NCBI GenBank assembly: GCA_012837155.1
Contig: CP051546.1
Coordinates: forward strand, 2,106,140 to 2,170,139
Reading direction: 5' to 3'
Source of the DNA: Flavobacterium sp.
GTDB taxonomy: Bacteria; Bacteroidota; Bacteroidia; Flavobacteriales; Flavobacteriaceae
DNA length: 64,000 nucleotides
Below the pieces are notes generated by a model that worked only from the letters and a program-made list of their open reading frames with translations, was not told the origin of the DNA and did no database searches. Of this stretch, positions 35,923-46,815 are shown one piece after another. How positions within the stretch are numbered: position 1 is the stretch's first letter; every line of letters begins with the position of its first letter. The translations under genes were made by a program, and so were the position numbers.

Positions 35923-36553
35923 TATGTCTTGTCTCTACGCTAATTTCTATTTTATAAATTGGTTCTACTGGATATTTTGTGAAAGTTTGTAAATTTACAA
36001 AATGGAATACGACATCAGAACAATACTAGAGAAAATTATTTTACCCATCCAAGATGGTTGGAAGTTATCTAAGTTAGATATAAGCGAAGAAAAGCTAGAA
36101 GTGCATGTTTATCTTTATTATGAGCCAAAAAAATATAAAATAGGCGATTTAGAATATGACCTTTATGATGATAGAGCGGAACGTAAATGGCGACATTTAG
36201 ATTTATGGCAATACAAGACATTTATTTATTGTAATTTGCCAAGATACAAAGACAGCAATAACAAAGTAAAAACCATCGATGTTCCTTGGGCAGAACCTTA
36301 TGAGCGGATGACTTGGTTACTTGAAAAAAAACTTTAGACACATTACAATGCACTAAAAGTCAGAGTAAAACGGCGAGATTATTAGGCTTAAGTTTTGATC
36401 AAGTACATAGAGTAATGCACAATTTTGTTGAACGAGGAATGAGTAAAAGAAGTGCCGATGATAGATATTATTATTTGAGTATTGATGAAAAATCAGTCTC
36501 AAGAGGACATGATTATTTTAGTATTCTATCGGAGGAATCTACAGGAGTAGTTA

Positions 36554-37734
36554 TACCATTGACTAATACAGTTTAGTCCAAAAAGGAGATGAAACGATAT
36601 ATTCAAATTCACAGGTTTTCTTGACAATTTCATTAGTTAGTTTTTTCACCTCATTCTCTATGAAAGAACTTACCTCTTCTAGTGATTTGTGCAGTTTTCC
36701 AGTAAAAGCCCTTTTCATTCGCCACCATATTTTTTCTGAGGGATTGAGTTCTGGTGAATATGGTGGGATAAAAAGTAACGCTATGTTATTTGGAATGGTA
36801 AGGGTCTTTGATTTGTGAAATGCACCATTATCTAAGATTATTATTTTAAATTCATCAGGTCTCTCTTTTGAAAATTCATTTAGGAATAGTTGAAAATTAT
36901 TTGAATTGCAATGGGGTAATTCCAATTCAAAATGATCTCCTGTAAATGGTGAATAAGCACCAAATAACCATGTGGCTTTGAATACTTGTTGAAAGACACA
37001 TATCGGCTTAATTCCTTTTGCCGTTAAGGCTTTTCCGTTTCTAGTAAACATCCCGAACCGACTTTCATCTTGACAATACAAGTTTATTGTTTTAAATCCC
37101 CATCCTTTTTCGTTGTAGATGTTTTCACATTCTTTACTGAAATTTTTTTAAAATCCTCAACCTTAATTTGGTCTTTCTTAACATGAATTTTTCTTGCGGT
37201 CTTTATTTTTGCCTTGAATTTTCTATAAACGTACCCTTTGAAGTGCTGTAATTAGTTTGTTTCCCAAACTTTTCATCAAACCAAGCTAACAGTTCGACGT
37301 ATCCAACAAACCCGTTTTCAGGATTAAACATCTGTTCTCTTAAAGCTTGCTCTTCTTCCAAAGTTATAACACTGGGCTTGTATCCTTTTTTAGAATGTCT
37401 TGTCAGTAGTTCAATCCCTCCATTAATATAGAGGTCGCGCCACGACTGAATACTATTATGATTAACCCCTATGGCTTGAGCAACCTCTCTTTAGAAATTC
37501 CATTCAGTTCATTTTCTTTAAAAACAAGTAAAGCATGTACTCTCTTTGCAATCATGGGGTTGCTCTTTTTTTGAATTTTTTTGAGCTCCGACAAGCTCTC
37601 CTTTATTGTAAATATTTTTGGTGACGACATATATTTTCTTTCTTAAGCCAAATATACGATTTTTATATTTTAGTCCAATGTGAATAAAAAAAATGTTTCG
37701 AGTGTTTTGGACTATTTTATAAAATCAATGGTAT
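36554..37734 (-). mobile_element. IS630 family element nested in ISL3
   Basis: Ends read TACCATTGACTAATACAG (left) and, complemented, ATACCATTGATTTTATAAAA (right), with a further shared TAGTCCAAAA block inside. It is flanked by TA (36552-36553 and 37735-37736), the IS630 target duplication. Excision restores the ISL3 reading frame. Confidence 0.8.
36563..37630 (-). pseudogene. IS630 family transposase, frameshifts
   Basis: The start at 37630 reads MSSPKIFTIKESLSELKKIQ; a helix-turn-helix region continues after a shift as VAQAIGVNHNSIQSWRDLYI, then HSKKGYKPSVITLEEEQAL. The last frame (37081-36563) holds the DDE core: YCQDESRFGMF, KIIILDNGAFHKS and IPPYSPELNPSEKIWWRMK. This is the classic IS630/Tc1 order. 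At least two one-base shifts separate the pieces, so this copy is inactive unless they are sequencing errors. Confidence 0.8.
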
Positions 37735-38354
37735 TATAGATGTTGTTGAGGGTAGAACCAAAGAAAGTGTTGACAAACTTTGCAACAAGCTCACTAAAGA
37801 CCAGCGTGATGAGGTAAAAACGATATGCACAGATATGTGGGATGCTTTTATATATGGAGCAAAAACACACTTCGAAAAAGCGATTCATTGCCATGATAAT
37901 TTTCATTTAGTAGGCTATCTCAACAAAGCCGTTGATAAAGTCCGAAGAAGAGAAGTTCGTGAGGTAGAAGAATTAAAAAAGACAAAGTACATTTGGTTAA
38001 AAGACATCTCTAATATGACTGAAAAACAACGAATTATATTTGAATCCATCGACAAAGTGAATTATGAGGTCTCTAAAGCATGGAGAATAAAAGAGAATTT
38101 TAGAGACATACAATTTAGGCAGAAAACCAAAGAAAATGCTTTTTTAATACTAGCAAATTGGAGACGAAGTGCCCTTTATAGTAAGATTCCAGAAATAGTA
38201 GAAGTAGTAAAAATGTTCGACAGGCATTTTCAAGGAATATTAAATGCAATAGTAACAGGCTCTAATAATGCTAGAGCAGAAAGAATAAACGGAGCAATTG
38301 AAGAACTAAAACGAATAGGACGTGGATACAGAAATAAGCAAAATTTCAGAACCG

Positions 38355-39446
38355 CTATCCTATTTTTTCACGGAGACTTAAATGGCTTTTCACACAAAAC
38401 CCAGTAGAACCTATAAATTCAATTTTTTGTGCTTCTTCCTCATTGATACTATCAAAGAAGCCTTGTTCATTCATCCAATCATCACTAAATACTTTGCTCA
38501 TATACCGAGAGCCATGATCAGGAAAAATGGCAATTACATTGCTATTCTCATCAAATTCTCCCTCTTCTGCATATTGTTTTATAGCCTGAAGAACTGCTCC
38601 AGAAGTATAACCCACGAACAAACCTTCTTTTTTTGCCAATTCTCTAGTTGCATGTGCGCTCTCCTCATCGGTCACTTTCATAAAATAATCGATAATTTCA
38701 AAATCTGTGGCTGATGGAATCAAATTTTTTCCTAAACCTTCGATTCGGTAAGGATAAATTTCATTATTGTCAAATTCTTTTGTTTCGTGGTATTTTTTTA
38801 GGACAGAACCAAAAGCGTCTACTCCTAAGATTCTAATATTTGGATTCTGTTCTTTCAAAAATTTTGCAGTTCCAGAAATTGTTCCTCCGGTTCCGCTACA
38901 AGCAATTAAATGTGTGATTTTACCATTAGTTTGTTCCCAAATTTCTGGTCCAGTTGATTTATAATGTGCATCAACATTGAGTTGATTAAAATACTGATTA
39001 ATGTATACGGATCCTTTGGTTTCCTCGTGTAAGCGCTTGGCAACATTGTAGTAAGATCGCTCATCATCGGCAGAAACGTGAGCTGGACAAACATATACTT
39101 TTGCTCCTAAACTGCGAAGCATATCGATTTTGTCTTTTGAGGATTTTGAACTTACTGCCAAAATACAGTTATATCCCTTTATAATGCTTACCATTGCCAA
39201 ACTAAAACCTGTATTTCCAGAAGTAGTCTCTATCAAAGTATCCCCTGGGGAGAGAATCCCTCTCTTCTCGGCCTCTTCAATTATGAATAAAGCTATTCTA
39301 TCTTTAGTGGAATGACCAGGATTAAAAGCTTCTACCTTTGCGTAAAAATTTCCTTTAAATCCTTCGGTAACCTTATTTAGCTTAATAAGTGGTGTATTAC
39401 CTATTAACTCTAAAATATTATTATAAGCATTAATTTCTTCTTTCAT
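38355..39446 (-). CDS. PLP-dependent cysteine synthase family protein with IS-derived tail
   Basis: The start at 39446 ([20 protein letters not shown]) fits the family better than the ATG 24 bases upstream. Motifs: HSTKDRIAL (PLP-binding lysine), [24 protein letters not shown] and [11 protein letters not shown]. It makes cysteine or cystathionine from activated serine in the cytoplasm. The last genuine residues are AQKIEFI. The ISL3 insertion then adds [18 protein letters not shown] from the IS end. The original ending, Lys-stop, is visible across the element at 35953-35960 and beyond (GAATTTATAAAATAG when rejoined). The enzyme is probably still functional. Confidence 0.85.
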   Translation of the reverse strand: MKEEINAYNNILELIGNTPLIKLNKVTEGFKGNFYAKVEAFNPGHSTKDRIALFIIEEAEKRGILSPGDTLIETTSGNTGFSLAMVSIIKGYNCILAVSSKSSKDKIDMLRSLGAKVYVCPAHVSADDERSYYNVAKRLHEETKGSVYINQYFNQLNVDAHYKSTGPEIWEQTNGKITHLIACSGTGGTISGTAKFLKEQNPNIRILGVDAFGSVLKKYHETKEFDNNEIYPYRIEGLGKNLIPSATDFEIIDYFMKVTDEESAHATRELAKKEGLFVGYTSGAVLQAIKQYAEEGEFDENSNVIAIFPDHGSRYMSKVFSDDWMNEQGFFDSINEEEAQKIEFIGSTGFCVKSHLSLREKIG

Positions 39447-39518
39447 AAAAAAATAGTTAATCAAGGACACTTTTTAATTTAACCTGAAATCCTCGCAAAT
39501 TTAACAAAAATTTTTGAA

Positions 39519-41578
39519 TTACTTTTCAATTTTTTCTAAATCTAACAAAAAACTGAATTCCTTAGCTAATTCTTTAATTGCCTCAAATCGTCCCGAGGCA
39601 CCACCATGGCCAGCATCCATATTTGTATCGAGAAATAATAACGAATTACCCGATTTAATACTTCGCAACTTAGCTACCCATTTAGCTGGTTCCCAGTACT
39701 GTACTTGCGAATCATGCAAGCCCGTGGAAACATACATATTGGGGTAATTTTGCTTTTTTACATTATCATAAGGCGAATAGGAGGCCATATATTTAAAATA
39801 TTTTTTAATGTTTGGATTCCCCCATTCATCATATTCCCCTGTTGTTAATGGAATACTTTCATCTAGCATTGTTGTAATCACATCTACAAATGGTACTTGA
39901 GCAATAATTCCCTTATATAATTTTGGTTCTAAATTTACAATCGCTCCCATCAATAATCCACCAGCCGAACCACCCTCGGCATACAAATGCTCTGAAGAGG
40001 TATAGTTTTGATTTATTAAATGGTTAGAACAATCAATAAAATCAGTAAACGTGTTTTTCTTTTTCAACAATTTTCCACTTTCATACCAATGCCTTCCCAA
40101 ATCTTCTCCTCCACGAATATGAGCAATAGCAAAAATAAATCCTCTATCAAGTAATGACAATCGGGTCGACGAAAAAGTAGCATCCATAGAATGTCCGTAA
40201 GAACCATAAGCATATTGCAACAAAGGATTCTTGCCATTTTTCTCCAATCCTTTTCTATAAACCATTGAAATCGGAACTTTTACTCCATCTTTGCAGTAGC
40301 CCAAATTCGCTCTTCGGTGTAATTGTTTTTATCAAATTTACCTCCCAAGACCTCTTGCTCTTTCTTGATTTCTTTGATTTTAGTTTTCATATTAAAATCA
40401 ATTACTGACGAAGGTGTTGCCATCGATTGATAAGCATAACGCAAAATATCAGTATCAAAATCGACATTGGTCGTTGTGTAGGCTGTATAAGTTTCGCTCT
40501 CAAAAGGCAAATAATACTCCCCTTTTCCGCTCCACGGTATAATTTTGATTTTGTTCAAACCATTAAAACGCTCTTCTACAACCAAAAAATTCTTGAAAAT
40601 TTCGATATCTTCTAATAAAACATTCTCACGATGCGGAATAACCTCTGTCCAATTTTCCTTAAAAGTTGCTATTTCCAGCGTTTTCATCAACTTAAAATTT
40701 GTTGCTTTATCCTTATTGGTCAAGATATAGAAACTATCTCCATAATGGTTAATGCTGTACTCTAAACCACGAACCCGTTTTTGAAAAACCCTGAATTTTC
40801 CATCAGGATTATTGGCTTCTACTATTCGATATTCGGTAGTTAGTGTGCTTTCGGATTCGATTGCTAAATACTTTCTGGACTTAGATTTAGCAATTTCAAC
40901 ACTAAAAGTTTCGTCTTTTTCAAAATAAACCAAGGCATCATCCGCTTGATTTGTGCCTAATTTATGCTTAAAAATTTTATCGGAACGCAAGGTAATCTCA
41001 TCTTGACTAGAATAAAAAATCGTTTTATTATCATTTGCCCAAACAGCAGTTCCTGTAACCTTTTCGATTGTATCCGAAAGTACTTTACCAGTCTCTAAAT
41101 TCTTTATCCGAATAGTATAAATCCTTCTTCCAACAACGTCGACAGAAAAGCTAGCTAATTTGTTGTCAGGACTGATGCTCAAACCTCCTAACTGAAAATA
41201 AGAATGTCCTTTTGACAACTTATTGCAATCGAACAAGATTTCTTCTTTTGCCGAAAGACTTTCTTTTTTTCTGGAATAAATAGGGTAGTTTTTTCCTTTT
41301 TCAAAACGAGTAATGTAGTAATATCCGTTATACAAATAAGGAACCGATTCGTCATCTTCCTTAATTCTACCTTTCATTTCTTCGAACAATTCCTTTTGAA
41401 ATCCCTTCGTATGGGCAGTCATTTTTTTGTAGTAAGCGTTTTCTTTTTTTAAGTAATCAATAACCTCGGGGTTTTCTCTGTCATTTAACCAAAAATAGTT
41501 GTCAATTCTAACTTTGCCGAATTTTTCTAATGTAGTAGGAATTATTTTGGCGACAGGAGGAATTATTTTTTTTGGCAT
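39519..41578 (-). pseudogene. ptrB: Oligopeptidase B (prolyl oligopeptidase family, S9), one frameshift
   Basis: The start at 41578 (MPKKIIPPVAKIIPTTLEKF) gives the beta-propeller domain with WLNDRENPEVIDYLKKEN and LFEEMKGRIKEDDESVPY, to about residue 430. The frame shifts near 40290. The peptidase domain then shows [30 protein letters not shown], the catalytic Ser in [14 protein letters not shown], Asp in [14 protein letters not shown] and His in [12 protein letters not shown]. The total of about 686 residues matches oligopeptidase B, which trims basic peptides. The break is probably a sequencing error. Confidence 0.85.
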
Positions 41579-41660
41579 AATGATGAGTTTCAATTTTAAA
41601 GCGTTCATCGCAAAAATAACACAATGTCCGTTTAGAATGACTATTTTTATTTATTTATTT

Positions 41661-42618
41661 AGGTATAAGCGTTTAGTTCGCACTTGTTAAGTGCTTATTT
41701 TATTGATATTTATTTACAATTCACCATCTTTCTTATTAACACATCGAATATTGTATCCATATTTGACCTTCTGTTGTATCTAAAATGGTATTCATCAAGA
41801 TAATTTTGCATACGGTCTTTACTGCAATGGTGATGAATTCCTCGGAGCCATCCTTTTATATTCATTATGTGTATATGTAGCTCTTTAAAGTTCTTTCCAT
41901 CTTCTGATGCAACTTGTTTCAAATTTTTAAACTCCTTTTTAAAGGTGTGTAACCTTTCCATTTATCCGAAACTACTTCCGCTCGCTTGAAACATATTTGG
42001 TTAAGAAAGCACCTAATTCTATTGCCGAAGAATGTTCAATAGCCTCAGCGTAAGCTCGACCAACACCATCTTCTAAAATTTCAACAGCCAAGACAATTAA
42101 TTTTTCAACCCTTTACTCCTTCCTTTTTTACCTTCTTCTGGACCTCCAATCACAAACTCATCAACGTGAATAACCCCTGTTAATGGGCTTTTTAGACTGC
42201 TCTTCATTACTTGCTGTAGTTTTTGTTTGAATGCCCAGCAGGTCATTTGTCGAAGTTCAAATTCATTACTTAATTCTAAAGAAGACATCCCTTTTTTCTT
42301 CGTACTTATTTTGAAAACAATATGAAAGGCTATTAGTATTGAAAATTTAAGCTTTTCAAACATAGTTCCTGCTGTTGGACTTTCATCATATCGGCACTTG
42401 GTACAACGTCGGTTATGGATGTTTTTTCCTTTCCCAAATTTATCATTATTACATCGTTTACAATTATAGCCACTAAGCCATTTTATCTCAGATAAATATT
42501 CTAAACAATCCTTATCTTCTTTAAATCTTGGTTAAATTTTATTGAATTCACTCCTCTGAAAATATTGCGCTCTGTCATTGACAAAGATAATTTATTTGCG
42601 ACCTAAACGCTTATACCT
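41661..42618 (-). mobile_element. IS1595 family element
   Basis: The terminal inverted repeats AGGTATAAGCGTTTAG, then TTCGCA or GTCGCA, start at 41661 and end at 42618 (about 22 bp each). The interior encodes an IS1595-type transposase. I could not confirm a target duplication by eye. Confidence 0.8.
41710..42578 (-). pseudogene. IS1595 family transposase, frameshifts
   Basis: The start at 42578 (MTERNIFRGVNSIKF) is followed after a shift by an N-terminal zinc ribbon (YNCKRCNNDKFGKG, RRCTKCRYDESPTAGTMFEK). ELRQMTCWAFKQKLQQVM, HVDEFVIGGPEEGKKG (Asp of the DDE core), VLAVEILEDGVGRAYAEAI and, in the last frame, IHIMNIKGWLRGIHHHCS with the DEYHFRYNRRS end follow. This matches the ISXO2-like/IS1595 transposase. 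Three or so one-base shifts break it. Confidence 0.8.
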
Positions 42619-42629
42619 ATATTTATTTT

Positions 42630-42842
42630 TTATACGAAACAAGAGGGGTGAAAAAAAGGAATTAAACCTCCATTCTTATCAGAAAAATCGAGTAATTCAT
42701 CATGCATTTTGCTTACTACAACAAGTTTATTGTTTGCGTTTGGTTTTGCAATAATCAAATTTATTATTTCTTCACTTTGCTTCTCAAAGTTTCAAACTCA
42801 TTCTTTTCATTTCTTTATTATAAGAATTTCATTGCCATTATT
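42630..42842 (-). pseudogene. Possible small broken ORF after the cyclase gene
   Basis: Right after the cyclase stop a frame with one or two shifts reads RNEKNEFETLRSKVK, then EIINLIIAKPNANNKLVVVS and KMHDELLDFSDKNGGLIPFF, ending at 42630 just before the IS1595 end. It could be a short gene or a 3' remnant. I recognise no family and the evidence is weak. Confidence 0.25.
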
Positions 42843-43835
42843 TTATTTAATTGCGATGGGACGTCCTGGCGACCCTGTTGCGCCTTTAAACCTGATTGGT
42901 GTAAATATAAATAGGAATTGGTAAGTTTTATCTTTTACCAGCTCTTCAAATTTAAGATTCTCCAAATTAAATATACCGTTATGGTTAATTAAGTATTGAT
43001 GCACTGGAGCTGATAATTCGGGATTAGGATATGGCGCGACTTCTGTCCCATACTGATCAGAACCTACCATTGAAGCATTCTTAGAAACGACCCATCGAGC
43101 CACTTCCAAGCCTATACCAGGAGGATTTTCATTAGATTTTTTAGGATCTCCCCACCACTTTGACCATCCGTATCGAAAAAAAATAGCATCTCCGTCTTCA
43201 ATGACATTTTCATCAAGTCCTTGTTTTTTCATAGCTCCCCTTACATCTTCTAACGTTACTTCATAACTATTAGCGAGTACTTCTACCCCTTTATAGCTGG
43301 CAATATCAATCAAAACACCTTTAGTTATAATAGGCTTAATATTTTCAATACCTAATTTACGAAGTCCATGTGGTCCGTACATTTGACTTCCTGTAAATCC
43401 GTTATAATAAACATCGTTAACTGAACCGTCTTCAAATGTTACCCGAGTACCTATATGCCCTGGTCCATCAAACTGGGTACCTACTTGACCTATTTCGGTA
43501 GCTAAAAACTCTTCATTAAATACCACTTGGTTTTTTCCTCCAGGACCTCCAGAAGGACCGTCTGGATTTGTTTTAATCTCATAACTTCGCTTGCCAAACA
43601 AAGGCATTTCAGATTCGTATACTTGCCCAAGTTCATATACTTTCCCAGATTTGACCAATGTCATCGCTTCGAGTATTTTTTTGGGAGTTATCCAATTTGA
43701 CCCTCCTGATTGGTCGCCTGCGCCCCATATAGGATGTGGCCACCAAGGGCCTTTTTCTACTGTTTGTGCATACATCACTTCAATACTCGAAAATAGCAGT
43801 ACTATCAATAAGGACAGCATATATTTTTTACACAT
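42843..43835 (-). CDS. Cyclase family protein (kynurenine-formamidase-like), exported
   Basis: This 330-residue protein begins with a signal peptide (MCKKYMLSLLIVLLFSSIEV...YAQ). The domain shows GPWWPHPIWGAGDQSGGSNW, the metal-binding-type motif GTQFDGPGHIGTRVTF, VLIDIASYKG and GDAIFFRYGWSKWW, matching the cyclase/formamidase family (Pfam Cyclase). Such enzymes hydrolyse amides or lactones with a zinc or manganese centre. The periplasmic location is inferred from the signal peptide. It is in the same direction as the GH94-like gene and transporter upstream, but separated by 132 bp. Confidence 0.8.
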   Translation of the reverse strand: MCKKYMLSLLIVLLFSSIEVMYAQTVEKGPWWPHPIWGAGDQSGGSNWITPKKILEAMTLVKSGKVYELGQVYESEMPLFGKRSYEIKTNPDGPSGGPGGKNQVVFNEEFLATEIGQVGTQFDGPGHIGTRVTFEDGSVNDVYYNGFTGSQMYGPHGLRKLGIENIKPIITKGVLIDIASYKGVEVLANSYEVTLEDVRGAMKKQGLDENVIEDGDAIFFRYGWSKWWGDPKKSNENPPGIGLEVARWVVSKNASMVGSDQYGTEVAPYPNPELSAPVHQYLINHNGIFNLENLKFEELVKDKTYQFLFIFTPIRFKGATGSPGRPIAIK

Positions 43836-43967
43836 AGTTTTATTTTTTTTAGGCTAAATCTTAATTTAGCACATTATCAAATTTAAGAATCAAAACTTCA
43901 AAATTAATCTCCAAAAATTCCAAAGCCATATCTTCTGTTTACGATTTTCCTGTTCTTAGTTAATTTA

Positions 43968-46477
43968 TTACCCCATCAATACGTCCACAATATGGGTTTT
44001 ACCATCTTTGAGTGGTTTTATAGTATTCCCCTCGATTTTTTTACCATCTACTTTTATCCATTTAACTCCTGAGATTGATGGTTTGGATTTTTTACTTTAA
44101 TTTCATAGATAGCTCCTCTAAAAGGTTTTTTAACTTCATAACCATCCCAATCTTTAGGAATCATTGGGGCTATTGTAAGTCCATCGAGTGAAGCTCTGAC
44201 ACCCAAAATATAAGAAACATAAGAATACCACATCCATCCTGTACCTTCTCCAAAACACCAGTGAAATTGACCTTCTCCAGCTCTAGCGTGATCTGGTCCA
44301 ATATAATTTTCTGGATAGGCATAAGGCTCTAATAAATACCTGTTTATATCTTTGCTTCTTTCAGACAAACTAGTCGAATTATATAGTTTATTAGCTAAAT
44401 CAGCTCTGCCTCCCATTGCAGCAGCCATAACAGCCCACCCTGCTGGTCTAAAGTAAATGTTTGCATTTCTAAAACCAGGACTATAAATGGACTGTGTGCC
44501 AATATAATCGACAAATTTATTATAAGATGGCCAAAATACAAGAGCTCCATAGTCACTCGTTAAGTATTTATCTATGGCGTCTAATGCTTTATTTTTTCTG
44601 TCTAATGGAGCAACTCCTGCAATAATTGGCCAAGATTGACCATTTAGATATATTTTTCCTTCCTCATTTTTACTACTTCCTACTGGTTGGGGAGGTGATG
44701 TTCTATCGCTAAATGCTCGGGTGTACCATTCACCATCCCAAGCATAATCGTTTATCCCTTTTTCAATTTTATGATACAAAGTCATCCATCGCGCACTATC
44801 TTCTTTTTTTCCTACTTTTTCTGCTATTTCAGAAAAACCTTTAAGGATATATGCCATCTCTGCCGCTAACATAGTACTTTCTGCCTTTCCATCTTTGCTT
44901 ATTTTGGTAAATTCATCCATCCAATCGCCAACACCTTTTGGAATAGTTGCCAATCCTCGCTCATTAATAACCATACTTGAAGCTTCTAACCCCATTTTTA
45001 TATGTTCCCAAACCGTATCTTGTGATCCATCAATATAAGGCACTTTTTCATTCAAAATTTAAAATCACCAGTCTCAAGTAAATAATAATATAAATTAAGA
45101 CAATAAACATAAAGCCAATGATGATGAGGAACAGCCCTTCCCTTTTCAATCTCTTTCGGAGGCCATTTTTGATTAATATCCTTATCCAACATCGCTGGAG
45201 GTCCCATAAATATATTGGTGTTTTTGGAATCTGGAATTTGGTTGCTGAGTAAAATATTTACCAAAGATTTTTTTACCAATCCATATCCAATCCTACCAAA
45301 GTTACCTCGGGATGCAACCATAAATTTGAATCTTCTAATCCATAAGCCCAAAAACCAGAACCAAGACTATTGGTATCCAAATCTTTTTTCAAAAATTGTC
45401 TCCAATGGTATTTTGTCCAAATATTAATAATCCTATCATTTGCTTTGTCAGGAGTATTAATTGTAATTGCTTTTTTCTACTAAATCACGATAGAACGTCT
45501 TGACTTCTTGTAATTGTGCTTCGGCATATTCCAGATTGTTGTATTTAGAAACAGTAGTTTGTACCTGTTCTCGATTTCTTTCCATACCAAGCGTGATAAC
45601 CACTTTTTTAGTCTGACCTGGTGCTATGCTCAGGTTGGATTGCAATACTCCATATGGGAATTCGTCATAATTTTGAAATGGAGTATCACTTAATTTCCCT
45701 ATTTGAATGGACTTTGGTGCATACCAATTATGTTTAGGGCCAAAGAATTTTTCTGTAGAAGTTTCAAAAGCATTTACTTTCTCACTTGAAGCCAAATAGC
45801 CCACAAACGGCCAAGGAATACATTCTCCTGTTGAACGCCAATTATTAGTCTCGGCATACATAATATTTCCGTCCAAATTAACCCTCTTATAGAGATTAGC
45901 CTGACTTCCTCCTAGACCATCAGTAGGATGATCGTCCTTTTTTTTCTGATCTCCAATACTCCCATTCTACTTGAGAGAAAAGGGAAATATTTTTTGCTTT
46001 ATCTCCTTTATTTGTTACTTCTGCCAAGATAACCAACAGGTTGTCATTCCTTGGAATGAAATAAGTAAGTTTTGTTTCCAGTCCAAGTGCTTTTTTTGAA
46101 AGCTCATTATACCCCAATCCAATTACAGATTGCCAGTCCCCTTTTTCACTAGTCTCGTTGAGCAAAGTAAATTCATTAGAATCATTGTCTCGTAAATAAA
46201 AATGCCCCGAAACCGTTTGAGGATTCACCAATCCATTGATACCTGCATCGGTCATAAAACTTTCAATATAGCCATTTTGTGTAATCCATGTAAAAAAAAC
46301 ATCGTTCCCTAAACGATTAAGCCACGGACGTATCAATTCATCTTTATGCACAATGCACTCGGTGCCATCTTTAGAAAAGGAATAAAGATTATTATTTTCC
46401 GTAGTTTGTGCCCATAGGGAAACACAGGTTCCGATGTAAGCAATCAGCACGATTCCGCTTCGAAATTTATTTTTCAT
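43968..46477 (-). pseudogene. GH94/GH36-like carbohydrate-active enzyme, several frameshifts
   Basis: The signal peptide start (MKNKFRSGIVLIAYIGTCVSLW) is followed by LYSFSKDGTECIVHKDELIR and RPWLNRLGNDVFFTWITQNG, typical of the N-terminal supersandwich of GH94 phosphorylases. Later frames contain MYAETNNWRSTGECIPWPFV, YIDGSQDTVWEHIKMGLEAS, GVGDWMDEFTK, DYAWDGEWYTRAF, LNGQSWPIIAGVAPLDRKN and FHWCFGEGTGWMWYSYVSYI. After a last shift the product ends GKTHIVDVLMG at 43968. Expected length is about 836 residues in five pieces. It has a signal peptide, so it probably cleaves or phosphorolyses oligosaccharides outside the cytoplasm. Decay is possible, but the number of shifts fits the general error pattern here. 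Confidence 0.7.
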
Positions 46478-46815
46478 ATATGTAAAATTTATTATTAGGT
46501 CACAAATAGTATTACCTTTATTATTGTACTTGCTTGTATAAACTTGTTATTGATGGCATTTTACGTAACTTAAAGACTTATTTATCTGGATTCAAATAGC
46601 ATCAATAAACAAAAATAAGTGTTTAAAAAATATATTCATACTGCTTACAACAAAACTATGAAAAAAAATAGATTGCTCCCTTTTGCAAAAAAAGGCACTT
46701 AGAAAAACGCTCTTTCTAAAACTCTTTTAATAGCTATGAGCATTCCATTTTCAATCGTTTTTTAATACCATTGACAAGATAAAAAGCAATCGAGTTTAAA
46801 ATATAAAAGAACTTC
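46478..46815. other. Intergenic region, no gene
   Basis: This AT-rich 338-bp stretch lies between the transporter stop and the GH94-like start. It should hold the promoter of the latter. No clear TAnnTTTG with spaced TTG, hairpin or ORF was found. Confidence 0.4.

Larger units (their letters stand above)
36002..38407 (+). pseudogene. ISL3 family transposase, split by IS630 insertion and a frameshift
   Basis: The N-terminal frame (36002-36337) has MEYDIRTILEKIILPIQDGW and WRHLDLWQYKTFIYCNLPRY, ending WLLEKKL at a run of eight A. A shift continues with TARLLGLSFDQVHRVMH, YYYLSIDEKSVSRGHDY and ILSEESTGVVI. The IS630 is inserted there. The right part resumes IDVVEGRTKESVDKL, TDMWDAFIYGAKTHF, HDNFHLVGYLN and NARAERINGAIEELKR. 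Removing IS630 with one TA restores GTAGTTATAGATGTT, that is VVIDV in frame. The family call rests on the DDE-type order of motifs typical of ISL3. Confidence 0.85.
35961..38411 (+). mobile_element. ISL3 family element carrying a nested IS630
   Basis: Terminal inverted repeats: GGTTCTACTGGATATTTTGT at 35961 and, at the right end, the complement of GGTTCTACTGGGTTTTGTGT finishing at 38411. An 8-bp direct repeat TATAAATT flanks the element (35953-35960 and 38412-38419), the duplication length made by ISL3 elements. Without the nested IS630 the element is about 1.27 kb. Confidence 0.9.

Noticed and set aside
42702..42924. Two overlapping plus-strand ORFs of about 70 codons
   Set aside because: They are antisense to the end of the cyclase gene and have the low-complexity hydrophobic composition of shadow frames.
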